This document shows, piece by piece, positions 54,595 to 63,435 of a DNA stretch of 64,000 nucleotides. The stretch's first letter is position 1, and each line of letters begins with the position of its first letter. This stretch comes from Pedobacter mendelii (GTDB taxonomy: Bacteria > Bacteroidota > Bacteroidia > Sphingobacteriales > Sphingobacteriaceae), in assembly GCF_014635725.1 (NCBI RefSeq), contig NZ_BMDJ01000001.1, positions 558,001 to 622,000 on the forward strand. The letters are read 5' to 3'. Position numbers and translations under genes: made by a program. A model generated the notes under the pieces. It was not told the DNA's origin. It worked only from the letters and a program-made list of their open reading frames with translations, and did not search any database.

Positions 54595-54709
54595 TATCTT
54601 TAATAATACCATCGCAATTAATTAATTTCAAATTCTAGTTTTAAAATGGATTTTAAGTACTATAAAAGCAATGTTACCTTACAAAGATATATAATTGGAT
54701 AGTATTTGT

Positions 54710-54717
54710 TACTTTTG
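54710..54717 (+). promoter_or_regulatory. -7 box just before the small His/Cys protein gene
   Basis: TACTTTTG, then five bases, then the TTG start at 54723. Confidence 0.5.
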
Positions 54718-54722
54718 GAATA

Positions 54723-55055
54723 TTGAAAAAGCATAAGCAAAATATTAACCGGTTATTATCAGCCCTATTGCTGATGGTTTTTGCCATTGCTTTAACACCC
54801 TGGAATCTACTACATTATCATCAACCCGTTCCGGTTGTAGCAAAAGAAATTAACTGTAAGCACTTAAGTCATGTTCAGGCACATGCCGATAATTGTTTAA
54901 TTTGTAATGCAGGTTTTGAAAAAAACTACGTTCAAACTCATCACCTTTATAAAATTTTCCTTTCGGTCAAAATATTCGGACAAACAGATCCGGTGCTTAA
55001 AAGTTCTTACACCGAAATTAAGCGCACAAGTTTACGTGGCCCGCCTTTAGCATAA
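54723..55055 (+). CDS. Small secreted protein with His/Cys cluster and RGPP tail
   Basis: 110 residues from a TTG start; no earlier start is possible and the next ATG would cut the signal peptide. A hydrophobic N-terminus (LLSALLLMVFAIALTPW) is followed by LLHYHQP, CKHLSHVQAHADNCLIC and a C-terminal SLRGPPLA. The closing RGPP resembles DUF2946-type small proteins, which often sit with metal receptors. It is 123 bases upstream of a TonB receptor gene. Metal binding or delivery is an inference. Confidence 0.7.
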   Translation: MKKHKQNINRLLSALLLMVFAIALTPWNLLHYHQPVPVVAKEINCKHLSHVQAHADNCLICNAGFEKNYVQTHHLYKIFLSVKIFGQTDPVLKSSYTEIKRTSLRGPPLA

Positions 55056-55114
55056 TTTTTTCAGCTCAAGTGCCTTTTGCACTTAACAAAATTGTTTATT
55101 AATTATGAGATACT

Positions 55115-55146
55115 AAGGCAAAGCTGCTATTAATTGCTATTGCCTT
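55115..55146 (+). promoter_or_regulatory. Hairpin in the leader of the TonB receptor gene
   Basis: AAGGCAAAGC / GCTATTGCCTT: a 7-bp stem plus AGC/GCT inner pairs, 33 bases before the ATG. No T-run follows, so it is not a plain terminator; it may affect translation. Confidence 0.4.
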
Positions 55147-55178
55147 GGCTACTCGATACGATATAAAATACGCATATC

Positions 55179-57494
55179 ATGAAAAAATTACAGCTCATAG
55201 GCTTAGTAATTCTATATACATTATTGAGTACAACAGCTTTCGCCAATGTACTTAAAGACCTAAAGGGTAAAGTTATTGATGCCGAAACCAAACAAACTTT
55301 GCCAGGCGCAACTATATTTATTCCCGATTTAAAAGTTACAGCGGTAACCAATAATGACGGCGAATTTGCTTTAAACAATCTGCCATCGAAAGGAACATAT
55401 ATTGTAGAAGTTCATTATATTGGTTATAAAACGGCAACTCAAATCGTAAATTTCGCTACAGCAGGGAACCTGGAATTTACATTAAAATCTACCGCGATAG
55501 AAACCAAAGAAGTTGTTATTACTGGTAGTTTAATCAGTAGTACCAGCAAACGAAATAGTGCTTCATCTGCAGTTTTGGGCAAAGACCAACTGCTACAACC
55601 TTCTTCTAATTTAATAGATGCACTAACCAAAATTCCGGGTGTATCTCAAATAACTACTGGTCCTTCAATCTCTAAACCTGTTATTAGGGGTTTGGGATAT
55701 AACCGAATAGTAACCTTAGATGATGGAATTAAACAGCAAGGACAACAATGGGGCGATGAACATGGTATAGAAATCGATCAATTTAAATCAGACAGAATTG
55801 AAGTTTTACGAGGAGCAGCTTCTTTAATGTACGGTTCTGATGCGCTTGGTGGAGTTATCAATTTATTAGAGCCAAGTACAGCGCCCGAGGGCCAAGTAAA
55901 AGGAGAATTGATTACAAATTATTCTACAAACAATGGTTTATCAGCAAACTCATTAATGCTAAATGGGAATGAAAATGGATTTGTTTGGAGAGCCCGTGGA
56001 ACTTATAAAAATGCCTACTCTTTTAAAACACCTACCGGATATTTTCCAAACTCTGGTTTTAATGAAACGGATTTAAGTGGAATGGTTGGTTTAAATAAAA
56101 GCTGGGGTTATACACATTTAAACGTTTCAAGTTTCCGAAATAACATTGGTTTTTATGAGCCGACTTTAGATGCTGCAGGAAATTTTGTAAAAGAAGATGG
56201 TAGCCCTTTTGAAACATCTGACTATAAAAGCAGAGATTTGGAATATCCTCGTCAGGATATAAGGCATTTCAAAATTGCTTTAAATAACAACTTCATTATT
56301 GGCAATGGTAATTTAAAAGCAGATTTCGGCTTTCAGCAAAATCAACGTCGCGAGTTAGAAGATGGGCCTGATCCATCATTATTTTTCGACCTAAAAACAT
56401 ACAATGCCGATTTAAAATATTACATACACGAAACCAATGGATGGCAACCGGTATTCGGTTTTAGTGCCGACGCAGGTAACAGTAAAAATAAAGGTATCGA
56501 ATTTTTAGTTCCAGCTTACAGTACTTATGGTGTTGGCGTTTTTGCTTATGCAAAGAAAAACTGGGAAAATAGCACTTTTAGCTTAGGTGCCCGTTACGAT
56601 TTCCGTAAAAACACAGGCGAACAATTGTTTGTTGATGGCGATGAGCAATTTGTACCATTCATAAATAAATCTTCTAATGTAAGTGGTGCCCTAGGCTTTA
56701 CACATCAGTTTAACGAAGAATGGAATTTCAAAGCAAATGCCGGTTCTGCGTTTCGTGCACCAAACCCTGCAGAATTAGGCTCTAATGGTGTACATGAAGG
56801 TACATTCCGTTACGAAATTGGAAACTCCAACTTAAGTCCGGAACGTAGTTACCAAGTGGATGCTGCTTTAGAATATGAGGGTAAGATTGTAAGCGCAAGT
56901 GCAAGTGTGTACAATAACTATGTTCATAATTTCATTTATGCATCTAACAATGGCGAAACCATTACTGCCGAAGGTGATGAATACCCAGTTTATCGATATG
57001 GACAGGTAAATGCAAACCTTTATGGTGCCGAGGCGAGCTTAACCATTCATCCGGTTTCTTTTATTCACTTCGAAAATACCTTCGGTTATGTACATGCGCA
57101 AAATAACACTTTGGGCAGACCATTGGCATTTATCCCCGCCGGAACACTAAGAAATGAGTTGCGTTTTGAGCCTAAACTAAAAGGCACAAATGATGCCTAT
57201 TTATCGGTAGGAATAAATTCTGCATTCAAGCAAACCCGTGTTGATGATGTTTTTGAAACCCCAACAAGCGGTTATACATTATTAAATGCCGGTATTGGCG
57301 CTACATTTAATTTAGGTAAACAACCGGTAAAACTATCGGTATCTGCAAATAACTTACTAAATCAAAAATATTACGATGCTTTGAGCAGATTTAAACCAGG
57401 CCGTTTCGATTATGAAAACCCTAATTTAGGTGTTTACAACGCAGGCAGAAATATTACTTTCGGTTTATATCTACCTTTTACTTTAGTGAAATAA
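55179..57494 (+). CDS. TonB-dependent outer-membrane receptor, probably for a metal (ZnuD-like)
   Basis: 771 residues: signal peptide, carboxypeptidase-regulatory-like domain (GKVIDAETKQTLPGATIF, about 28-110), plug (KPVIRGLGYNRIVTLDDGIK, RIEVLRGAASLMYGSDALGG), then a full beta-barrel ending LYLPFTLVK. The motif GQQWGDEHGIEID after the plug loop and FRAPNPAELGSNGVHEGTFR in the barrel resemble zinc or copper receptors such as ZnuD (NGLHFAT, RGNPNL) more than siderophore receptors. The upstream small His/Cys protein supports a metal role. Substrate not proven. Confidence 0.88.
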   Translation: MKKLQLIGLVILYTLLSTTAFANVLKDLKGKVIDAETKQTLPGATIFIPDLKVTAVTNNDGEFALNNLPSKGTYIVEVHYIGYKTATQIVNFATAGNLEFTLKSTAIETKEVVITGSLISSTSKRNSASSAVLGKDQLLQPSSNLIDALTKIPGVSQITTGPSISKPVIRGLGYNRIVTLDDGIKQQGQQWGDEHGIEIDQFKSDRIEVLRGAASLMYGSDALGGVINLLEPSTAPEGQVKGELITNYSTNNGLSANSLMLNGNENGFVWRARGTYKNAYSFKTPTGYFPNSGFNETDLSGMVGLNKSWGYTHLNVSSFRNNIGFYEPTLDAAGNFVKEDGSPFETSDYKSRDLEYPRQDIRHFKIALNNNFIIGNGNLKADFGFQQNQRRELEDGPDPSLFFDLKTYNADLKYYIHETNGWQPVFGFSADAGNSKNKGIEFLVPAYSTYGVGVFAYAKKNWENSTFSLGARYDFRKNTGEQLFVDGDEQFVPFINKSSNVSGALGFTHQFNEEWNFKANAGSAFRAPNPAELGSNGVHEGTFRYEIGNSNLSPERSYQVDAALEYEGKIVSASASVYNNYVHNFIYASNNGETITAEGDEYPVYRYGQVNANLYGAEASLTIHPVSFIHFENTFGYVHAQNNTLGRPLAFIPAGTLRNELRFEPKLKGTNDAYLSVGINSAFKQTRVDDVFETPTSGYTLLNAGIGATFNLGKQPVKLSVSANNLLNQKYYDALSRFKPGRFDYENPNLGVYNAGRNITFGLYLPFTLVK

Positions 57495-57507
57495 TCCATT
57501 ATAAAAA

Positions 57508-57560
57508 TAGCCACAGATTTGCAGATTATTGATATAAATTAATTTGCGAATCTGTGGCTA
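57508..57560. terminator. Convergent hairpin with ACAGATT words
   Basis: TAGCCACAGATT / AATCTGTGGCTA, a perfect 12-bp stem with a 29-nt AT-rich loop, between the TonB receptor and old yellow enzyme genes. The repeated CAGATT words recall a common Bacteroidota intergenic element. Confidence 0.65.
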
Positions 57561-57570
57561 AATTTTAAAC

Positions 57571-58650
57571 TTACTTTTTAAAAGTCTCTCTTTTTGCCCT
57601 TACATATTGACTAGGCCATTCAGTATCATCGCCCAAAATCTGTGCTGCGTGTGTAGGGAAATATGCATCGCGTAATGATTCCCGAGCAATGAAAATTAAA
57701 TCGGCTTTATCATTTTGCAAAATTTCTTCTGCTTGGTTTGCATCAACGATTACACCAACAGCGCCTGTGTAAATGCCAACTTCATTTCTAATTTTGTCGG
57801 CAAAAGGAACTTGATAATTTGGTCCAGCAGGAATTTTAGCATCCGGAACATTTCCTCCCGAAGATGCATCTATTAAATCGACACCTTTATCTTTCAGTAC
57901 CGCTGCAAGCTGAACAGAATCCTCTTCGTTCCATCCACCTTCTGTCCAGTCGGTAGCAGAAATGCGGACAAACAAAGGCAAATTTTCTGGCCAAACAGAC
58001 TGGACTGCTTCTACAATATCTATCGTTAAACGAATTCTGTTTTCAAAACTTCCGCCATAAACATCTGTACGTGTATTACTTAAAGGACTAAAAAACTCAT
58101 GTAACAGGTAGCCATGTGCAGCATGAATTTCAACAACTTTATAACCTGCATCTAAAGCTCTTTTTGCTGCAGCCCTAAATGCAAATACGATATCCTGAAT
58201 TTCTTTAATGCTCAACTCATGAGGCATTACTTGTCCGGCTTTGAACGGTATTGGAGAAGGACCAACTGGTAACCAACTATTTTCACCTTCGGCAATTTGT
58301 TCGCCACCTTCCCATGGCAAATCACAGCTTGCTTTTCTACCAGCATGCGCGAGTTGGATACCTGCAATTGCACCATTATCGTGAATAAAAGAAACGATTT
58401 GCTTAAGTTTTTCAACTTGCTCATCTTTCCAAATCCCTAAATCTGCATGTGTTATTCTGCCTTCAGGCACAACAGCAGTAGCCTCTTGAATAATTAATCC
58501 GGCACCACCAACTGCCCTACTTCCTAAATGTACCAGATGCCAATCATTGGCAAAGCCATCAATTGCTGAATACTGGCACATTGGTGAAATTACAATTCTA
58601 TTTTTTAAAGTAACATCCTTTAGTTTTAAAGGAGAAAATAATTTTGACAT
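57571..58650 (-). CDS. Old yellow enzyme family NADH:flavin oxidoreductase (YqjM/NamA-like)
   Basis: 359 residues from the ATG before SKLFSPLKL; the frame has an earlier ATG at 58707 that adds residues unlike the family. FMN TIM barrel with VISPMCQYSA near the start (Cys as in YqjM), HLGSRAVGGAGLIIQE, IHAAHGYLLHEFFSPLSN (His pair) and FVRISATDW. Reduces activated C=C bonds, often in stress response. In a minus-strand group with aldo/keto reductase and DoxX. Confidence 0.92.
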   Translation of the reverse strand: MSKLFSPLKLKDVTLKNRIVISPMCQYSAIDGFANDWHLVHLGSRAVGGAGLIIQEATAVVPEGRITHADLGIWKDEQVEKLKQIVSFIHDNGAIAGIQLAHAGRKASCDLPWEGGEQIAEGENSWLPVGPSPIPFKAGQVMPHELSIKEIQDIVFAFRAAAKRALDAGYKVVEIHAAHGYLLHEFFSPLSNTRTDVYGGSFENRIRLTIDIVEAVQSVWPENLPLFVRISATDWTEGGWNEEDSVQLAAVLKDKGVDLIDASSGGNVPDAKIPAGPNYQVPFADKIRNEVGIYTGAVGVIVDANQAEEILQNDKADLIFIARESLRDAYFPTHAAQILGDDTEWPSQYVRAKRETFKK

Positions 58651-58688
58651 ATTCGATTTAGATTTACCACAAAGAACGGCAAGATTGA

Positions 58689-58748
58689 CGCAAAGCAAAA
58701 TAAGCATTTTGCCTTCGTGTTCGTTGCGAGTTACTCATATCCTTTGCG
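58689..58748. repeat. Imperfect palindrome built of CGCAAAG words
   Basis: CGCAAAG (58689-58695) pairs with CTTTGCG (58742-58748), and GCAAAA/TAAGCA/TTTTGC (58695-58712) forms an inner hairpin. Located between the aldo/keto reductase and old yellow enzyme genes. Confidence 0.5.
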
Positions 58749-58758
58749 ATTAATTAAT

Positions 58759-59748
58759 TTAAAATCCTGCGTTTTTTAACTCTGTATTTATAAATTGGAT
58801 TTCTTCTTTGCTCAATTTAACATTAATTGCTTCAGCATTTTGAACCGCTTGCTTTTCGTTTCTTGCTCCAACTAAAGCGATTGTAATTCCTGGGCGCTCT
58901 ATTGTCCATCGCAAAACCAATTGAGATAAAGTTGCATTCTTTTCATCAGCCAAAGGCTTAATTTTCGCCAAAAATGCATTTGTTTTTTCGATACTTTCTG
59001 GGGTGAAGAATTTATTTCCCTGGCGATGGTCGCCTTCTTCAAACTTATAATCGGCTGTCATTTTACCTGTTAATAAACCTCTTTCCATCGGACTGTAGGC
59101 TAAGACAGATTTATTATTTTCTATACAATAAGGCACGGTATCATCCTCTACACCGCGATTAACCATACTAAAGGGAATTTGATTAGATACGATTTCTAAA
59201 GTTTCACCCGCTTCCTTTAATTGTGCTACATTATAATTACAAACACCGGCATAACGCACTTTTCCTTGCTCAATTAGTTTGCTAACCGCTTCAAATGTCT
59301 CGCTAATTGGTGTTGTTAAATCGGGCCAGTGTATTTGATATAAATCGATATAATCAGTTCCTAAACGTTTTAAAGATTGCTCGCATTCATAAATAACACT
59401 TTCTTTACCAGCATATTTATAAACATCAATATCTTTACCATCGTTATTTTTTGATTTCATTGCCAGTTCGCCTTTGGCTAAATCCCAGCGCATACCAAAT
59501 TTAGTTACAATTTGAAGTTTATCCCTGGAAATTCCTTTAATTGCATCGCCAACAATTTCCTCGCTATCGCCCTGTCCGTAAATTGGAGCAGTATCTATAG
59601 AGGTTACTCCTAAATCGAAACCAGCTTGAATCGCTTTTATTGCATCATTTCTATCCGCGCTTCCCCACATCCAACCTCCGGCTGCCCAAGCGCCAAAAGT
59701 AATTGCCGAAAGCTCTAAATCTGAATTTCCTATTTTTCTGTATTCCAT
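58759..59748 (-). CDS. Aldo/keto reductase
   Basis: 329 residues. TIM-barrel NADPH reductase: GVTSIDTAPIYGQGDSEE holds the catalytic Asp and Tyr, VTKFGMRWD the Lys region, and DLYQIHWPD the His. GTDYIDLYQIHWP and ITIALVGARNEKQA are typical of the YhdN/Tas-like subgroup. Substrate unknown; 2 bases after DoxX, so coupled to it. Confidence 0.93.
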   Translation of the reverse strand: MEYRKIGNSDLELSAITFGAWAAGGWMWGSADRNDAIKAIQAGFDLGVTSIDTAPIYGQGDSEEIVGDAIKGISRDKLQIVTKFGMRWDLAKGELAMKSKNNDGKDIDVYKYAGKESVIYECEQSLKRLGTDYIDLYQIHWPDLTTPISETFEAVSKLIEQGKVRYAGVCNYNVAQLKEAGETLEIVSNQIPFSMVNRGVEDDTVPYCIENNKSVLAYSPMERGLLTGKMTADYKFEEGDHRQGNKFFTPESIEKTNAFLAKIKPLADEKNATLSQLVLRWTIERPGITIALVGARNEKQAVQNAEAINVKLSKEEIQFINTELKNAGF

Positions 59749-59750
59749 AA

Positions 59751-60146
59751 TTATTTTTTTAAAAGTTTATCAACCGCGTAACTATTAAGCGGCAAGTTTG
59801 CTAACAATAAGGATAAAAATGCAACATGAATAAGTTGTGATGGCAGGGCTTCCCAGTTTTCTATCATTGTTGTACCAAAAATTAATGCTAAAGAGATAAT
59901 GCCAGCAAGCAATAAACCTTGTTTTGTAAACAAGCCTATCAAAATTAATAACCCGGCTGCAAATTCTAAAATTGGTAAAGCGTAACTAAAAGGTAGAACC
60001 AAAAAATCTGGCAATAGCGATTTAGAAAATTGTCCCATCATCCAGTTGCTAAAACCTTGCAATTTGGGTAGCCTAACCAAACCATGCCCGAAAAAACTTA
60101 AACCAATTGCCAACAGACTTAATAAATATGCCCAATTTTTATCCAT
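59751..60146 (-). CDS. DoxX family membrane protein
   Basis: 131 residues with four membrane helices; GHGLVRLPKLQGFSNWM, LPDFLVLPFSYALPILEFAAGLLILIGLF match DoxX. Function unclear, often linked with redox or sulfur metabolism and aldo/keto reductases. First gene of DoxX-aldo/keto reductase-old yellow enzyme. A 12-bp palindrome (TGTGTTAACACA) lies 5 bases before the ATG. Confidence 0.88.
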   Translation of the reverse strand: MDKNWAYLLSLLAIGLSFFGHGLVRLPKLQGFSNWMMGQFSKSLLPDFLVLPFSYALPILEFAAGLLILIGLFTKQGLLLAGIISLALIFGTTMIENWEALPSQLIHVAFLSLLLANLPLNSYAVDKLLKK

Positions 60147-60151
60147 AAAAA

Positions 60152-60163
60152 TGTGTTAACACA
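60152..60163. promoter_or_regulatory. Palindrome upstream of DoxX
   Basis: TGTGTTAACACA, a perfect 12-bp palindrome directly ahead of the DoxX ATG (60146). Candidate operator for a redox regulator; no such regulator is in the window. Confidence 0.4.
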
Positions 60164-60303
60164 GTATAATACAAACACAATGTTAATGATGTTTTAGTGC
60201 ATAAGACATTAAATTTAGATTTTACAAAGAGGTTATAAAAATCAGCCAAATAAAAAATAATTAAGAAATAATTTGGAGGTTATCAAAACGAATTATACTT
60301 TAG

Positions 60304-60323
60304 TGTATTATTTAACTAATACA
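60304..60323. promoter_or_regulatory. GntR/YtrA-type operator in front of the ABC operon
   Basis: TGTATTA / TTTAAC / TAATACA, a perfect palindrome 6 bases before the ATG of the ABC ATPase gene and just downstream of a promoter-like TTTG...TATACTTTAG. The third gene of the operon encodes a YtrA-like GntR regulator, so autorepression is likely. Confidence 0.65.
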
Positions 60324-60329
60324 GTAGGC

Positions 60330-61157
60330 ATGATAAAAATTAACAATCTAAATTTTGGTTACAGCAAGCATAAACCATTATTTAAAAATATGAGCATGCA
60401 GTTGAGCAATGGTCATATTTATGGTTTGCTTGGAAAAAACGGTGCAGGTAAATCCAGCCTATTAAAAAACCTGGCAGGCTTGGTTTACGCTCAAAGCGGA
60501 ACCTTAGAAGTTATGGGCTTTACCCCTGCAAAACGCCAACCCGCTTTGTTAGAACAGATTTGCTTTATACCTGAAGAATTTTATTTACCATCAGTTAAAA
60601 TAGATTCTTACGTTAAAGCCAATGCGCCATTTTATAAAAATTTTAACCACAGCTACTTTTTCGAGCTTTTAAAAGAGTTTGATATCCCGGCAAACAATAA
60701 ACTTATTGATATGAGCTATGGGCAAAAGAAGAAATTTATCATTGCGTTTGGTTTAGCTACCGAGGCAAAATTGGTTATTATGGATGAGCCAACAAACGGT
60801 TTAGATATTCCATCGAAAGCGCAGTTTAGAAAAATTATGGCTTCAGCTTTAACGGATGACCGTTGCATTATCATTTCTACCCATCAGGTACGAGATTTAG
60901 ATAACTTAATTGATACTGTAATTATGCTTGATGAAAATGATGTGGCTTTAAAAGCTTCGGTTGAAGAAATTACCAACAAACTAACCTTTAAAAAAGTAAA
61001 AGAATTGGATGAAAGCATTATTTATGCCGAACCATCTTTATCAGGTTATAATGCCGTTATGCCAAACTACCATAACGAAGACAGCAAGCTAGATATGGAA
61101 CTTTTATTCAATGCAATCCTGGCAGAAAAAATCAAATTTAAACCCTTATTTAACTAA
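60330..61157 (+). CDS. ABC transporter ATP-binding protein (YtrB-like)
   Basis: 275 residues from the ATG before IKINNLNFGY; a TTG upstream would add 19 residues across the operator. Walker A GLLGKNGAGKSS, a reduced signature MSYGQKKKFIIAFGL, Walker B LVIMDEPTNGLD and H-loop ISTHQVRDLDN. Energises export or signalling with the next gene's permease. Part of ABC-permease-GntR-DUF operon. Confidence 0.92.
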   Translation: MIKINNLNFGYSKHKPLFKNMSMQLSNGHIYGLLGKNGAGKSSLLKNLAGLVYAQSGTLEVMGFTPAKRQPALLEQICFIPEEFYLPSVKIDSYVKANAPFYKNFNHSYFFELLKEFDIPANNKLIDMSYGQKKKFIIAFGLATEAKLVIMDEPTNGLDIPSKAQFRKIMASALTDDRCIIISTHQVRDLDNLIDTVIMLDENDVALKASVEEITNKLTFKKVKELDESIIYAEPSLSGYNAVMPNYHNEDSKLDMELLFNAILAEKIKFKPLFN

Positions 61158-61160
61158 GCG

Positions 61161-61967
61161 ATGAATAATACATTTAACATAAACAGGTTTGGCTTATTAC
61201 TTAAAAGACAATGGCTGGATTTCGGAAAAATCTATTTGATAAGTCTTTTGGTGGTAGCAGGTGTTTTAATTGGGTTTTACTTTTGGAATACACCTTCACT
61301 AATAAAATACAAAAACTTTAACAACGTGATGCAATTCCGCTATGGTCTATTTTTAACACTTGGTTTCATTTTTATAAGTGTTGTTGCTAGCAGCTATTTT
61401 GCCTTATTGGGTCAAAAGGCCAGAGCCACATTAGAACTGATGACACCTGCTTCTACATTTGAGAAATTTTTAGGAGGTGTATTTTATACAGCAATAATTA
61501 GTGTGGCAACTTATTTAGTATTATTTTATGTGATAGACTTATCTTTTGTGAAATATATTAATGCCCATCTTACAGAATTTAAGCTAGATGGAGATAATAA
61601 TTCTTTAGTAAAACCTGCTGAAAGCATTACTGCAGATATTCTAAATGATGAAAATCATTTAAAATACTTTCTACATTTTATCGCTGTACCTTTTTTAATT
61701 ACAAGTATTTTTCTACTTGGCTCGGTGTATTTTAATAGATTTCATTACATCAAAACAGCCATTTCAGTAATGATATTTTCTGGAGTTGCGACCTATGTAA
61801 CTTATAAAACTGCAAGTATTTTAACACAAGGCTTGGTCTATGTTCATCACGAAGGAAATCAAAACAATAGAGATTCAACACTTTTATTCATTCTATTGAT
61901 TACATCTGCGTTAACATTAATTTTTTGGACGATAGCTTACATTCGCCTAAAAGAAAAAGAGGTTTAA
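61161..61967 (+). CDS. ABC-2-type membrane permease
   Basis: 268 residues with about six hydrophobic segments, starting 3 bases after the ATPase gene. FALLGQKARATLELMTPASTFEKFLGG is like the cytoplasmic loop of ABC-2/YtrC-type permeases. No substrate can be inferred; a cell-envelope stress exporter is the usual role of such GntR-linked systems. Confidence 0.78.
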   Translation: MNNTFNINRFGLLLKRQWLDFGKIYLISLLVVAGVLIGFYFWNTPSLIKYKNFNNVMQFRYGLFLTLGFIFISVVASSYFALLGQKARATLELMTPASTFEKFLGGVFYTAIISVATYLVLFYVIDLSFVKYINAHLTEFKLDGDNNSLVKPAESITADILNDENHLKYFLHFIAVPFLITSIFLLGSVYFNRFHYIKTAISVMIFSGVATYVTYKTASILTQGLVYVHHEGNQNNRDSTLLFILLITSALTLIFWTIAYIRLKEKEV

Positions 61968-61986
61968 TTTTTTAATTGGTATAGAA

Positions 61987-62361
61987 ATGGAATTTAGAGA
62001 TAATAAGGCAATATACCTACAAATAGCAGATTATGTTTGCGAACATATTTTGCTAGGAAAATGGAAAGCCGACGAAAAAGTGCCTTCAGTTAGAGAACTC
62101 GCTGTAGAAATGGAAGTTAACCCAAATACGGTAATGCGTACCTACGAGCTGTTACAGAATAAAAACATTATTAACAATAAAAGAGGCATCGGATTTTTTG
62201 TAGATGAAAATGCTACTGAGCACGTAAAAACTTACAGAAAAATTCAATTTATAGATGATGAACTGCCTGTAGTATTTAGAAACATCTATTTATTAAACAT
62301 TGGCTTTGATGAACTTGAAGCCAAATACAAAACATTTGTTAAAGAAAATTTTAACGCTTAA
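61987..62361 (+). CDS. GntR family regulator, YtrA subgroup
   Basis: 124 residues: winged helix (QIADYVCEHILLGKWKADEK, VPSVRELAVEMEVNPNTVMRTYELLQ) with the short C-terminal dimerisation segment that marks YtrA regulators, too short to bind a large ligand. It probably represses its own operon from the palindrome at 60304-60323. Confidence 0.92.
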   Translation: MEFRDNKAIYLQIADYVCEHILLGKWKADEKVPSVRELAVEMEVNPNTVMRTYELLQNKNIINNKRGIGFFVDENATEHVKTYRKIQFIDDELPVVFRNIYLLNIGFDELEAKYKTFVKENFNA

Positions 62362-62364
62362 AAT

Positions 62365-63207
62365 ATGAAAACAAGTAATAAACTATTGATATCGCTTGCC
62401 ATCTCGCTGATATTAATTCCAATAATTGTGATTGCTGTAAATGTTAAAACGAACTACATTCAGGCTGATAAACTAACTCAAAATAATAAAAATTTAGAAG
62501 ACTTTAATATAGCTTCACCTAATTTTGTTCTTCATAAGTTGGATAAAAGCTTTGATAAAATAAATATAATTGCTTCAAAAAAAACAATCTTAAAAGTCAC
62601 AATAGTAGAAAATCCTAATACAGGATTAAAGATTTCTGATAATGAAGAAAATAATACTGGGGCTTTTGTTGATAAAAATGGCGTTTTGCAGATTTCGAAT
62701 AAAAATTTAAAAGATAATCAAACGGTCTTTCTAAGCTTAGTGATCTTCTCGCCAAAAATTAACCAATTATCAATTAAAGATGCACTGCAGTTAGAGTTCC
62801 ACGCAACGGCTAAACAGCTTAACCTAAATCTAAAAAATTTACAAAGCATGTTTTTTCAGAATACAAAAATTAGCCAACTCAATATAATTGGAGATAACTT
62901 AAAGAATTTTTTTCAAGATGATAACAATATTGATAAACTATATTTGAATTTGAACAATAGCCAATTCAAAGCAAGTAAAGTATCTTATAAAATATTGGAT
63001 ATTGTTTTAACGGGAAATTCTAAAATTTCAATCGAAGGAGATGAGGTTAATAAAGAAAAATACAAAATTGATAGTCTTTATATTAATACCAAAGGTAAAT
63101 CTGATTTGAAATTAGAGAATATAAAAGTAAATAAATCTTCCGGCAACTTATCCGATTCTACAACGGTAAATATGTCGGCCGCTGTTTTAAAAACAATGTT
63201 TAAATAA
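62365..63207 (+). CDS. Membrane-anchored beta-helix-like protein (GIN/DUF2807-like)
   Basis: 280 residues: one N-terminal membrane anchor (LLISLAISLILIPIIVIAVNV), then an extracytoplasmic region with repeating short beta strands (LSIKDALQLEFHATAKQLNL, LNIIGDNLKNFF) similar to head-GIN/DUF2807 domains. Last gene of the GntR-controlled operon, 3 bases after the regulator. Envelope role inferred. Confidence 0.65.
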   Translation: MKTSNKLLISLAISLILIPIIVIAVNVKTNYIQADKLTQNNKNLEDFNIASPNFVLHKLDKSFDKINIIASKKTILKVTIVENPNTGLKISDNEENNTGAFVDKNGVLQISNKNLKDNQTVFLSLVIFSPKINQLSIKDALQLEFHATAKQLNLNLKNLQSMFFQNTKISQLNIIGDNLKNFFQDDNNIDKLYLNLNNSQFKASKVSYKILDIVLTGNSKISIEGDEVNKEKYKIDSLYINTKGKSDLKLENIKVNKSSGNLSDSTTVNMSAAVLKTMFK

Positions 63208-63209
63208 AA

Positions 63210-63245
63210 TTATTCTGCGGTTTATTACGGCAAACCGCAGAATAA
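63210..63245 (+). terminator. Hairpin after the ABC/GntR operon
   Basis: Perfect 14-bp stem TTATTCTGCGGTTT / ATTACGGC / AAACCGCAGAATAA. No strong T-run, but its position right after the operon fits termination. The remaining 190 bases before the next gene show no frame that I recognise. Confidence 0.7.
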
Positions 63246-63435
63246 AATTAAGGTGATAACTTGCTTAAAAACCAATGATTTAAAATACAATTGCGTTCAA
63301 GGTTCACATATAAACTTATTTAAATAAAACCTGCTTTTCTTGAACCAAAATTTCAGGCATGGTTTTTAACCTATTCTCTTCAACCAAATCGAATTAATTA
63401 TTATTAATTTCGCGAGGTTACCAAAATATTTTAAA

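Noticed and set aside
58651..58707. 19-residue N-terminal extension of the old yellow enzyme
   Set aside because: Hydrophobic extension absent from the soluble family; it is produced by the palindromic gap sequence.
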